This document shows, piece after piece, positions 20,353-27,737 of a stretch of 64,000 nt of DNA. Numbering within the stretch: the stretch's first letter is position 1; the number at the start of each line of letters is the position of its first letter. The notes beneath the pieces were generated by a model that saw nothing but the letters and a program-made list of their open reading frames with translations, was not told the origin of the DNA and ran no database searches. The translations under genes and the position numbers were made by a program. The DNA comes from JBNJGB01 sp051747385 (GTDB lineage: Bacteria > Myxococcota_A > UBA9042 > PHBI01 > JACKFB01), in NCBI GenBank assembly GCA_051747385.1, contig JBNJGB010000002.1:186001-250000 (forward strand), written 5' to 3'.

Positions 20353-21510
20353 ATGAGCGACGACAACGTGCTGCGCAGCCCCCAGGAGGTCGGCGCCCGC
20401 CTCGCCGAGGGGCGACTCGAGGGCTGCCTGGTCCAGGACGTGGATCTCTCGTCGACCGGCCTCCCCGCCGCCACGGCGTCCGACGTGACCCTGCGGCGTG
20501 TCGGACTCCACGACGCCGACGCCACCGGCGGCGACCTCGCTCGCGTCCGCTTCACCGAGAGCAGCATGCGCGGCGCCCGCTTCAGCGGCAGCCTGATGCG
20601 CGGCTGCTCCTTCTTCTCCAGCGAGCTCATCGAGGGGCGCTTCGACGGCTGCACCATGTCGGGGACCAGCTTCTACGGCACCTCCATGGGCAACGCCGAC
20701 TTCAGCGGCGCGCGCATCCAGTCCGCCACCTTCAACAACAGCGAGCTGTTCGGCGCCCGCTTCCCCCGGGCCCTGCTCCTGAACACGCGCTTCGACGCCC
20801 AGGAGCGCGGCAACGTCGCCCTGGACCGGGCCGACTTCTCCCACTCGGTCCTCGTGGACTGCGACCTGCTGGGCGCCAACCTGTTCGGCGCGAACTTCGA
20901 CCACGCGCTGCTCATCAAGGTGGATCTGCGCCACGCGAACCTGGTGAACGCCAGCTTCCGCGGCGCCCACCTCATCGACGTCCAGGTGGACCTGTCCCAG
21001 CTCGAGCCCGAGACGCGGGAGCAGGTGGAGGCGGCCCGCGTCGACGATCCCTGGCGGCGCCACGGCTTCATGCGCGAGGTGCTCGCGTCGCACAGCCCCG
21101 AGGAGATGATGCTCCTGCTCGAGTACGTCATCCGCACCTACGTCATCGAGGGCGCGGAGCCCTCCGCGGGCGCGGACACCTTCGCCGGCCTGGTGGCGCA
21201 GATGAAGTCGAAGCACGACTTCTCGGAGCTGGACGCCCTGCGCATCCGCGGCACGGAGGTGCAGGCCCGCGTCGGCAACACCTGGTCCCCCCTCGGCGGC
21301 GAGGCCCCGACGCCGGTCGCGACCCCGCCGACCCCCGAGCCGGCCCCGCCCGAGGCGCCGACCGCTCCCCCCGCCGCACCCCCGCCGGGCCGGGACGAGC
21401 CCGCGCCGTCCGAGCCGGCCCCCGCCCGGGCGGAGGAGCAGGAAGAGCCCAAGCGTCCGCCGAGGAACGTGGGGCGCTCCAAGCGCTTCAAGCGCCTCGA
21501 GATCGACTGA
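20353..21510 (+). CDS. pentapeptide-repeat protein
   Basis: This encodes a 385-residue cytosolic protein. The ATG at 20353 follows a purine-rich GGAAGGG. Residues about 25-215 consist of A(D/N)LxX-type pentapeptide repeats, seen as GARFSGSLMRGCSFFSSELIEGRF and later DLLGANLFGANFDHALLIKVDLRHANL; these form a right-handed quadrilateral beta-helix. A helical region (about 220-300) follows, and then a Pro/Ala/Glu-rich tail ending in basic RSKRFKRLEID. Some pentapeptide proteins mimic DNA, but here nothing points to a specific partner. It converges with the PP2C gene, with a palindromic element between them that supplies stop codons on both sides. Confidence 0.88.
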   Translation: MSDDNVLRSPQEVGARLAEGRLEGCLVQDVDLSSTGLPAATASDVTLRRVGLHDADATGGDLARVRFTESSMRGARFSGSLMRGCSFFSSELIEGRFDGCTMSGTSFYGTSMGNADFSGARIQSATFNNSELFGARFPRALLLNTRFDAQERGNVALDRADFSHSVLVDCDLLGANLFGANFDHALLIKVDLRHANLVNASFRGAHLIDVQVDLSQLEPETREQVEAARVDDPWRRHGFMREVLASHSPEEMMLLLEYVIRTYVIEGAEPSAGADTFAGLVAQMKSKHDFSELDALRIRGTEVQARVGNTWSPLGGEAPTPVATPPTPEPAPPEAPTAPPAAPPPGRDEPAPSEPAPARAEEQEEPKRPPRNVGRSKRFKRLEID

Positions 21511-21615
21511 CGAGTGGGGTCAAGCCTACTCACTTCACACTTTCGTCACGAGTGGACGAGTGGGGTCAAGCCTACTCACTTCACACTTTGCGACCGCCAG
21601 GGACGGCGGTCCTAC
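21508..21615. repeat. convergent-gene palindromic element, tandem (1.6 copies)
   Basis: Two copies of one element lie between convergent genes: a truncated one at 21508-21543 and a full one at 21557-21615. The shared core is AGTGGGGTCAAGCCTACTCA followed by CTTCACACTTT. The full copy ends in a hairpin, GACCGCC (21592-21598), six-base loop, GGCGGTC (21605-21611), then CTAC. The TGA of the pentapeptide gene and the UAG of the PP2C gene lie within its two ends. The same element occurs at 33896-33958 and 57383-57452. Confidence 0.85.
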
Positions 21616-22910
21616 TCGTATCCGTCGTCGATGATGACGCTGGGCTCCTCGACGATGACGCTGGGCCCGTCGTCCGTGTCGGGCCGGGTCGCTCGCCTGG
21701 CGGCCCGGCGCTTCCGGTCGCGCTCCGCGACGGAGGTCGTGCCCGAGCGCACCTTCACGCGACGCTCCGTGGGCCGCGTGCAGACCTCGTGCCCGAGGAA
21801 GGGCGTGCCCTTCCGGGAGCGCCCCGGCGAGTCCCGCGCCCACTCCTCCAGGTCCACGGGGCCATCGTCGTCCTCCACGGGCTCGAGCGGAGCCGCGTCG
21901 GGATCCGCGTGGTCGTCCCGGCCCCGAGCGTCCGCCGGGGGGGCCTCCCGGGAGACCCGGGGGATCGTCGGCTCGGTGTCCTCCATGGCGCGGACGCCGG
22001 AGGGCTGGGTGTCCTCGTCGTGGAATATGGACACGCCGGCGGGATCCGTCTGCTCGACCCCGGCGGGCCGATCGTCGACCCGGATCAACATCACGGTCAC
22101 GTTGTCCTTGCCGCCCCGGTCGTTGGCCATGCGGACCAGGGCCCGGGAGGCCTCCTCCAGGTCGTCGACGTTCGCCTCGACGACGTTCTGGATGAGCCAG
22201 TCCTCGACCATGTCCGTCAGGCCGTCCGAGCACAGCAGGAACAGGTCCTCCGGCCGACGATCGACGGTCTGGACCTCGGGGACCACGTAGTCCTTCAGGC
22301 CCACGGCGCGCACGATGATGTTGCCCTGGGTGAAGGCCTGGATCTCCTCGTCGGTCCGAAGCTCGCCCGTGTCGATCTTGTGGTTGAGGAGGCTGTGGTC
22401 CCGGGTGACCTGCTCGAGGCCGTCCTCCTCGCACCAGCGGTACACGCGGCTGTCGCCGACGTGCGCCATCACGAGTCGATCGGGCTGAGACATGACGGCG
22501 ACGACCGTGGTGCCCATCCCCTCCAGCTTGGGATCCTTCATCCCCTCGACGTAGACGCGGTCGTTCGCGTGCTGGATGGCGTTCGACAGCAGCGCTTCGG
22601 CGGGCGTCGTCGCGCCCGGGGCCTTGTACGGCAGGTCGTCCTCGACCGCCTCGCGGTGGCGCCGCACGAAGTCCACGATGTGGTCACAGGTCAGGCGGCT
22701 GGCTACCTCGCCCGAGGCGTGGCCCCCCATCCCGTCGCAGACGACGTAGACGCCCAGGCCCTCGTCGTCGGTCCAGGCGTCCTCGTTGTGATCCCGCCGG
22801 CGTCCCACGTCCGTCAGGGCGCAGGCGGTGAGCTTCCTGGGATTGGAGCGGCTGGTGGACACGGGAGGATCGCCTGAGGGCACGGTGGGTCTGAGGGGTC
22901 GGCGCGTCAT
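21612..22910 (-). CDS. PP2C-type serine/threonine phosphatase
   Basis: This encodes a 432-residue protein with a complete PP2C/PPM catalytic domain at residues about 25-260. It carries the metal-binding motifs RRDHNEDAW (38-46), DGMGGH (59-64), HVGDSRVYRW and SDGLTD. It would remove phosphate from Ser/Thr residues on proteins, opposing Hanks-type kinases. The remaining ~170 residues are acidic and Pro-rich with no domain visible; they contain repeated 'T-xP-S/T' and 'EDT' motifs that could be kinase sites. The ATG at 22910 is used; a GTG at 22862 (VSTSRSNPRK) is an alternative, and neither has a clear ribosome site. No kinase gene is in the window. Confidence 0.93.
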   Translation of the reverse strand: MTRRPLRPTVPSGDPPVSTSRSNPRKLTACALTDVGRRRDHNEDAWTDDEGLGVYVVCDGMGGHASGEVASRLTCDHIVDFVRRHREAVEDDLPYKAPGATTPAEALLSNAIQHANDRVYVEGMKDPKLEGMGTTVVAVMSQPDRLVMAHVGDSRVYRWCEEDGLEQVTRDHSLLNHKIDTGELRTDEEIQAFTQGNIIVRAVGLKDYVVPEVQTVDRRPEDLFLLCSDGLTDMVEDWLIQNVVEANVDDLEEASRALVRMANDRGGKDNVTVMLIRVDDRPAGVEQTDPAGVSIFHDEDTQPSGVRAMEDTEPTIPRVSREAPPADARGRDDHADPDAAPLEPVEDDDGPVDLEEWARDSPGRSRKGTPFLGHEVCTRPTERRVKVRSGTTSVAERDRKRRAARRATRPDTDDGPSVIVEEPSVIIDDGYE

Positions 22911-22970
22911 GCAGGGAGGTTGTACCGGAAGATCGGCCTCACGCGGAGTATCGAGCAGGCGGCGCGGATC

Positions 22971-23423
22971 TCAGAAGCCGGGGCGACCGGCACCGCCGGC
23001 GTCCGCTCCGCCGAGGGAAGCGCGGATCATGTAGCTGGTCGGGGGACCGTCCGCCTCGCGGATCATCACGAAGTGGCGGCCGGCGCTGCGGATCGGGATC
23101 TCGGCCTGCACGCGGCCCTGGCCCTCGCCCCGCTTCAGGTCCCCCAGGGGGCGCCCGTAACGGTCGAACAGCCCGACGGTGATCTCGGCCTCCGGCTCGT
23201 CGGCGTGGAACTGGATCGTGAGCGTACCCGCCGAGGGGACGTCGAGCGCCTTCCAGTCGGTGCGATCGGCGTCGTCGACGGAGATGTCGTCCGTCACCCA
23301 CTCGTCGAGGGGAATGAGCTCCGCCTGGTGACGATATGCGTCGCCGCCGCTCTGCGCTTCGGGATCACCACCGCAGGCCCCCATCAGGAGGCTCGCGAGC
23401 ACCAGCAGACGAACGGCCTTCAT
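22971..23423 (-). CDS. small lipoprotein, beta-rich
   Basis: This encodes a 150-residue lipoprotein starting MKAVRLLVLASLLMGAC, where the LMGAC lipobox puts the acylated Cys at residue 17. The mature part is predicted beta-rich (ALDVPSAGTLTIQF, AEITVGLFDRYGRPL, AGRHFVMIREADG), resembling small pre-peptidase-like jelly-rolls, with a Gly/Ala-rich end. I do not recognise the exact family. An excellent promoter lies 35 bp upstream. The function is unknown; location in the outer or inner membrane is inferred from the signal. Confidence 0.78.
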   Translation of the reverse strand: MKAVRLLVLASLLMGACGGDPEAQSGGDAYRHQAELIPLDEWVTDDISVDDADRTDWKALDVPSAGTLTIQFHADEPEAEITVGLFDRYGRPLGDLKRGEGQGRVQAEIPIRSAGRHFVMIREADGPPTSYMIRASLGGADAGGAGRPGF

Positions 23424-23457
23424 CGGACGCAACCCCGGGTCGCCACCAAGAACGGCC

Positions 23458-23487
23458 ACGCTAGCACCGGCTCGTCCGCGGTGTCAA
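23458..23487 (-). promoter_or_regulatory. promoter of small lipoprotein gene
   Basis: On the minus strand there is a perfect TTGACA (23482-23487), an 18-bp spacer and TAGCGT (23458-23463). The -10 matches that of the ycf46 promoter exactly. Confidence 0.75.
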
Positions 23488-23545
23488 CTGGGCCACTCCG
23501 CCGATTCCGGAGTGTTTCCAGGAGCTTGCCCCTCGAACAGAATTG

Positions 23546-23575
23546 CCGGGGCCGCGGTGTGGGCCGCGACCCCGG
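23546..23575 (-). terminator. terminator hairpin after tRNA-Pro
   Basis: A 12-bp GC-rich stem (23546-23557 with 23564-23575, one G-U wobble) with a six-base loop lies 3 bp past the tRNA. It is followed on the minus strand by CAATTCTGTT, a weak U tract. Confidence 0.65.
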
Positions 23576-23578
23576 CGC

Positions 23579-23655
23579 TGGTCGGGGCGACTGGATTTGA
23601 ACCAGCGACTCCCTGCTCCCGAAGCAGGTGCGCTACCAGACTGCGCTACGCCCCG
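23579..23655 (-). tRNA. tRNA-Pro (CGG)
   Basis: A 77-nt cloverleaf reads on the minus strand. The acceptor stem is CGGGGCG/CGCCCCG, the D arm contains AGTCTGGTAGC, and the anticodon stem CCTGC/GCAGG encloses loop TTCGGGA with anticodon CGG. The T arm contains GGTTCAAATCC, and CCA is encoded. The gene stands alone between its own promoter and a hairpin terminator. Confidence 0.96.
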
Positions 23656-23671
23656 GCGTCGAGTGGGGGAG

Positions 23672-23700
23672 TGTGTAGGGCGTCCCGCCCCGGGTGTCAA
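23672..23700 (-). promoter_or_regulatory. promoter of tRNA-Pro gene
   Basis: On the minus strand TTGACA (23695-23700), a 17-bp spacer and TACACA (23672-23677) place transcription initiation about 9 nt before the mature tRNA 5' end. Confidence 0.75.
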
Positions 23701-23822
23701 GAGCCGATCGCGTCCGCGGGGGCGCCGCCTCGGTCGCGGCTTGATCGGCGGCGCCGGCGGGGCGAGCATGGCGCGGGCCCGGGCGCCCCGGGTGGACACA
23801 GCGCGAGGAGCGGGAGGCCGAG

Positions 23823-25247
23823 ATGGACGTCAGGCGTACGTGGGAGTTCGTGGAGGGCATCTGGGAGGACTCGATCCTGCCGGCCCTGACCGACTACATC
23901 CGCATCCCCAACGAGTCCCCGCTCTTCGATCCGGACTGGGAGACACACGGTCACATGGACGAGGCAGTCGGTCTGGCCGAGGCCTGGGCCGCAGAGCACC
24001 TGCCCTCCTCCGCCACCGTGGAGGTCTGGCGAATCGAGGGGCGCACCCCGCTGCTGTTCATCGAGGTCCCGGGAGAGGGCGACGGGACCGTGATGCTCTA
24101 CGGGCACCTGGACAAGCAGCCCCCGATGGAGGGCTGGGAGCCGGACCTGGGGCCGTGGAAGCCCGTGCTCCGGGACGGGAAGCTCTACGGCCGCGGCGGC
24201 GCGGACGACGGCTACGCGGTGTTCGCCTCGGTGGCCGCCGCCCGGGCGCTCGCAGAGCAGGGCCGGGACCACCCGCGCCTGGTGATGCTGATCGAGTGCT
24301 CCGAGGAGAGCGGCTCCATGGATCTGCCAGCCTACATCGAGGCCCACGGACATCGGATCGGCTCGCCCGACCTCGTGGTCTGCCTGGACTCGGGCTGCGG
24401 CGACTACGAGCGCTTGTGGCTCACCACCTCCCTGCGGGGGAACATCGTCGGCCGGCTCCGGGTGGACGTTCTCGGCGAGGGCGTCCACTCCGGACGGGCG
24501 AGCGGCGTGGTGCCCTCGTCGTTCCGGATCGCGAGGCGCCTGCTGTCGCGGATCGAGGACGAGGCGTCCGGGGCCGTCCTCCTGCCGGAGATGCAGGTGG
24601 ACATCCCGGCGGAGCGCGTCGACCAGGCCCGTCGGGCCGCCGACATCCTCGGCGACGGCGTGCGCAGCGAGATGCCCTTCGTCGGCGACACCCGACCCGT
24701 GGGCGAGGGCGCCGTCGAGCTCATCCTGAATCGCACGTGGCGGGCGGCGCTGTCGGTGACGGGGGCGGACGGCCTGCCCTCCGTGGCGCAAGGCGGCAAC
24801 GTCCTCCGACCCTCCACCGCGCTGAAGCTCTCCATGCGGATCCCGCCGACCGCCGATCCGCAGGCGGCCGCGGACGCCATGAAGCGCGCCCTCGAGACCG
24901 ACCCGCCGTACGACGCCCCCGTCCGCTTCGACGTGGAGGCGCCCAACGCCGGCTGGCACGCCCCGCCCCTGGCGCCCTGGCTCTCGGACGCCATCGACGC
25001 CGCCTCCGAGGACTTCTTCGGGGAGCGCGCGGCGCACACCGGCGAAGGAGGCTCCATCCCGTTCATGGGGATGCTGGGGGAGGAGTTCCCCGAGGCGCAG
25101 TTCGTGATCACCGGCGTGCTGGGGCCCGGCTCGAACGCGCACGGCCCGAACGAGTTCCTGCACGTGCGGACGGCGAAGCGCGTCACGGCGGCGGTGGCCC
25201 ACCTCATCGCCGCGTTCCGGGAGCAGCGCGCGGAAGAGGCCGGGTGA
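23823..25247 (+). CDS. M20-family dipeptidase
   Basis: This encodes a 474-residue cytosolic metallopeptidase related to carnosinase/CNDP-type M20 dipeptidases. It has the metal and catalytic motifs YGHLDKQPPM, GRGGADDGY (bridging Asp), ECSEESGS (catalytic Glu) and VHSGRASG in the lid domain, with GGSIPF and GSNAHGPNE near the end. It would cleave dipeptides or small N-acyl peptides. The ATG follows a purine-rich stretch (GAGCGGGAGG) and gives a normal N-terminus. The stop overlaps the GTG of the downstream TauE-type permease gene, so the two are one transcription unit. Confidence 0.92.
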   Translation: MDVRRTWEFVEGIWEDSILPALTDYIRIPNESPLFDPDWETHGHMDEAVGLAEAWAAEHLPSSATVEVWRIEGRTPLLFIEVPGEGDGTVMLYGHLDKQPPMEGWEPDLGPWKPVLRDGKLYGRGGADDGYAVFASVAAARALAEQGRDHPRLVMLIECSEESGSMDLPAYIEAHGHRIGSPDLVVCLDSGCGDYERLWLTTSLRGNIVGRLRVDVLGEGVHSGRASGVVPSSFRIARRLLSRIEDEASGAVLLPEMQVDIPAERVDQARRAADILGDGVRSEMPFVGDTRPVGEGAVELILNRTWRAALSVTGADGLPSVAQGGNVLRPSTALKLSMRIPPTADPQAAADAMKRALETDPPYDAPVRFDVEAPNAGWHAPPLAPWLSDAIDAASEDFFGERAAHTGEGGSIPFMGMLGEEFPEAQFVITGVLGPGSNAHGPNEFLHVRTAKRVTAAVAHLIAAFREQRAEEAG

Positions 25248-25993
25248 GCGTCGCCGACGTCGCCCTGCTCGTCGGGAGCGGCCTCCTCGCCGGCTTCATC
25301 AACACCGTGGCCGGCGGCGGATCGCTGCTCACGCTCCCCGCCCTGATGCTCACCGGACTCGACGCGTCGGTGGCGAACGGCACGAACCGGGTGGGGATCC
25401 TGTTCCAGACGGGGACGGCGACCCATGCCTTCCTCCGCTCGGGGCACCTGCCGGTGCGGGCCGCGGCCCGCCTGCTCCTCCCCGCGCTCGCCGGGACGGT
25501 CCTGGGGTCCTGGTCGGCCTCGGTCACGCCGGACCGCATCCTGGAGCCCGTGCTCCTGTCGGTCCTGGTGGGGATGGCCCTGCTCATGGTCGCGCGCCCG
25601 GCCCTTCTGACGCCGCCGGGCGACGAGGAGATTCCCAGGCGCGCCAGGGGCCCGGGAGCCATGCTACAGCTCGTCGGCGCCGGCTTCTACGCGGGCTTCG
25701 TGCAGGCCGGCGTGGGCTTCGTGCTGCTCGCGGTCCTCGCCGGCGGCCTCCGCTACGACCTGGTGCGGTCGAACGGGATCAAGGTCGCCCTGGTGCTCGT
25801 CCTGACGGTGGCGAACCTGGCGATCTTCGTCGCGGCCGGCCAGGTCCGGTGGATCCCCGGCCTGGTCCTGGCGGCCTCGGCCGTCGTCGGGGCCCTGCTG
25901 GGGGTCCGGCTGGCCGTCCGGCACACGGGCGCCCTCCGCTGGGTGGTGCTGGTGGCCGTGATCGCCGCGGCCGTGGCGGTGGCCCTGCGCTGA
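25244..25993 (+). CDS. TauE/SafE-family membrane permease
   Basis: This encodes a 249-residue integral membrane protein starting at GTG inside the preceding gene's stop (GTGA). It has about eight hydrophobic segments and the TauE/SafE duplicated-half features: GLLAGFINTVAGGGSLLTLPALM near the start and GFYAGFVQAGVGFVLLAVL in the second half. Family members export sulfite, sulfoacetate or other organic anions, or act in sulfur metabolism; the substrate here is unknown. Coupling to a dipeptidase could mean transport of an amino-acid-derived product, but that is only suggestive. Confidence 0.9.
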   Translation: MSVADVALLVGSGLLAGFINTVAGGGSLLTLPALMLTGLDASVANGTNRVGILFQTGTATHAFLRSGHLPVRAAARLLLPALAGTVLGSWSASVTPDRILEPVLLSVLVGMALLMVARPALLTPPGDEEIPRRARGPGAMLQLVGAGFYAGFVQAGVGFVLLAVLAGGLRYDLVRSNGIKVALVLVLTVANLAIFVAAGQVRWIPGLVLAASAVVGALLGVRLAVRHTGALRWVVLVAVIAAAVAVALR

Positions 25994-25999
25994 TCGCCG

Positions 26000-26932
26000 C
26001 TACTCGCCGCCGTCCGCCTCGGGCTCCTCGTCGCCCACCCGGATGATCCTCCACCGGCCCTCCTCCCCCTCGGCCGGGACGGCCCTCAGGCGCCCCCGTG
26101 CGCGGACCCGCTCGCGGGCCTCCGAGGCCACCTCGGACGCCTCGGCGCACTCGGGCGCCGCCTCGCGGCAGGCCTCGGCCAGCCGTGCCGCGGGACGCGA
26201 CGCGTGGGCCCGCAGGTAGCCCCGCGCCACAGACGCCAGCTCGCAGGCGATCTCCGGCCGCACGACCGCCCGGCCGGCCTCCGCGCCCGGCCCCGCGCCC
26301 ATGAGGAGCGAGACGCGCAGCACGGTCACCACCTCGGCGCCCAGGGTCGCGACGCGCTCGCTCGTGACGACACCCCAGGCGTCGCGCGCGCTCCCGAGGC
26401 TGGGTGCCAGCGGAAGGACGTCCAGCAGGGCCTCCGGCGGCGCGTCCTCCGTCCGGATGGCCTGGGCGAGGGCCTTCTGCGCCGTCTCCGTGTCTCCCGC
26501 CTCGAGTGCGTCGATCAGGCGGGTCCGGAGCGCTTCCATGCGCTCCTCGGCGTCCTGGACCTCGCCCTCCTCGTCGGGCATGCGCCAGGGGAGCGTCAGC
26601 CGACCGGCCGCCTCGAGGGCCGCCTTCTGCGTCGCCTCCGAGGGACAGCCCGCCCCCTGCAAGCAGACGACGGAGTTGCCCAGGGTGCGCACCCTCGTGC
26701 AGGCCGGGTCGGCCGGGTGCGAGATCAGGATGTCGCAGTCTCCGGCGAGCTGGACGACGACCCGCTCGCGCTCCGACTGAATCGAGACGACCTCGACCCT
26801 CTCCAGCCGCTCGGCCCATCCCTGGACGGCCTCGGTGGCGTCCTCGTCCAGGTGGGGCGCAGCGGCCCCGGCAGGGGGCGCGAGCAGGGCGCACAGCAGG
26901 ACGACGAGCGCGGCGTGGCGAACGATCTCCAT
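26000..26932 (-). CDS. secreted protein of unknown function
   Basis: This encodes a 310-residue protein with a clear Sec signal (LVVLLCALLAPPAGAAAP). The mature part is mostly alpha-helical, acidic and Ala/Glu/Arg-rich, with four Cys in the segment CDILISHPADPACTRV...VVCLQGAGC (about residues 69-100) and two more in CREAAPEC near the end; disulfides are likely. I recognise no domain. It follows the epimerase gene by 58 bp on the same strand and may be co-transcribed. It ends 7 bp from the converging permease gene. Confidence 0.75.
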   Translation of the reverse strand: MEIVRHAALVVLLCALLAPPAGAAAPHLDEDATEAVQGWAERLERVEVVSIQSERERVVVQLAGDCDILISHPADPACTRVRTLGNSVVCLQGAGCPSEATQKAALEAAGRLTLPWRMPDEEGEVQDAEERMEALRTRLIDALEAGDTETAQKALAQAIRTEDAPPEALLDVLPLAPSLGSARDAWGVVTSERVATLGAEVVTVLRVSLLMGAGPGAEAGRAVVRPEIACELASVARGYLRAHASRPAARLAEACREAAPECAEASEVASEARERVRARGRLRAVPAEGEEGRWRIIRVGDEEPEADGGE

Positions 26933-26990
26933 GGGAGGAGAACCTGCCCCCGTCCCGCTGCAGAGTCAACGGCCGGGGGCGCGCGGCCTG

Positions 26991-27677
26991 TCAGCCTCCG
27001 GCGGACTCCCGGAGGCCGCGGATGACCGCGGCGTAGTCGTCCTGGGCGAACACGGCGCTTCCGGCGACGAAGGTGTCCGCGCCGGCGGCGCGGACGCGGG
27101 CGATGTTGTCGGGCTTCACGCCGCCGTCCACCTCGATGCGCAGGTCCAGGCCACGGCACACGGCCCACTCGCGGATGCGCTCGATCTTGGGCAGGACGGA
27201 CGGGAGAAAGCGCTGCCCTCCGAAGCCGGGGTTCACGCTCATCACCAGCACGTGGTGGCAGTCCTCCAGGACGTACTCGATGGCCTCCGGCGGCGTGTGC
27301 GGGTTGAGCACGACGCCCGGCTTCGAGCCGACCTCGCGGATCTGCGTGAGCACCCGCTGGAGGTGGACGCAGGCCTCGGCCTGGACGCTGATCCAGTCGC
27401 TGCCGGCCTCCGCGTACGCCTCCACGTACCGATCCGCGTTGGTGATCATCAGGTGGGTGTCCAGCGGGGCGTCGGTCACCCGACGGACGGCCTTCACCAC
27501 CGGCGGTCCGATGGTGAGGTTCGGCACGAAGTGGCCGTCCATGACGTCCACGTGGATCAGGTCGGCCCCGGCCTCCACGACGTCCTCGACCTCCCGGCCC
27601 AGGCGGGCGAAGTCGGCCGCGAGGATCGACGGCGCGATGAGCGGGGCGGGCAGGTCGGCGGTGGCGCGGGTGGTCAT
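26991..27677 (-). CDS. rpe: ribulose-phosphate 3-epimerase
   Basis: This encodes a 228-residue TIM-barrel enzyme interconverting ribulose-5-phosphate and xylulose-5-phosphate in the pentose-phosphate pathway. The conserved motifs are present: APSILAADFARLG (catalytic Ser), HVDVMDGHFVPNLTIG (metal-ligand His and catalytic Asp), LDTHLMI (metal His), VMSVNPGFGGQRF (phosphate and substrate loop), and IEVDGGVKPDN with the second catalytic Asp. The length is typical. The ATG at 27677 is used. Its promoter overlaps the tolB stop codon, so it is transcribed separately from the tol genes. Confidence 0.97.
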   Translation of the reverse strand: MTTRATADLPAPLIAPSILAADFARLGREVEDVVEAGADLIHVDVMDGHFVPNLTIGPPVVKAVRRVTDAPLDTHLMITNADRYVEAYAEAGSDWISVQAEACVHLQRVLTQIREVGSKPGVVLNPHTPPEAIEYVLEDCHHVLVMSVNPGFGGQRFLPSVLPKIERIREWAVCRGLDLRIEVDGGVKPDNIARVRAAGADTFVAGSAVFAQDDYAAVIRGLRESAGG

Positions 27678-27707
27678 GAGCGATCGTCCGGGGCCGTGGG
27701 CACGGGG

Positions 27708-27737
27708 GTCCTAACCCGCCCCGGCGCGTCGCGTCAA
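27708..27737 (-). promoter_or_regulatory. promoter of rpe
   Basis: On the minus strand TTGACG (27732-27737), an 18-bp spacer and TAGGAC (27708-27713). The -35 contains the TGA stop codon of the upstream tolB gene. Confidence 0.62.
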
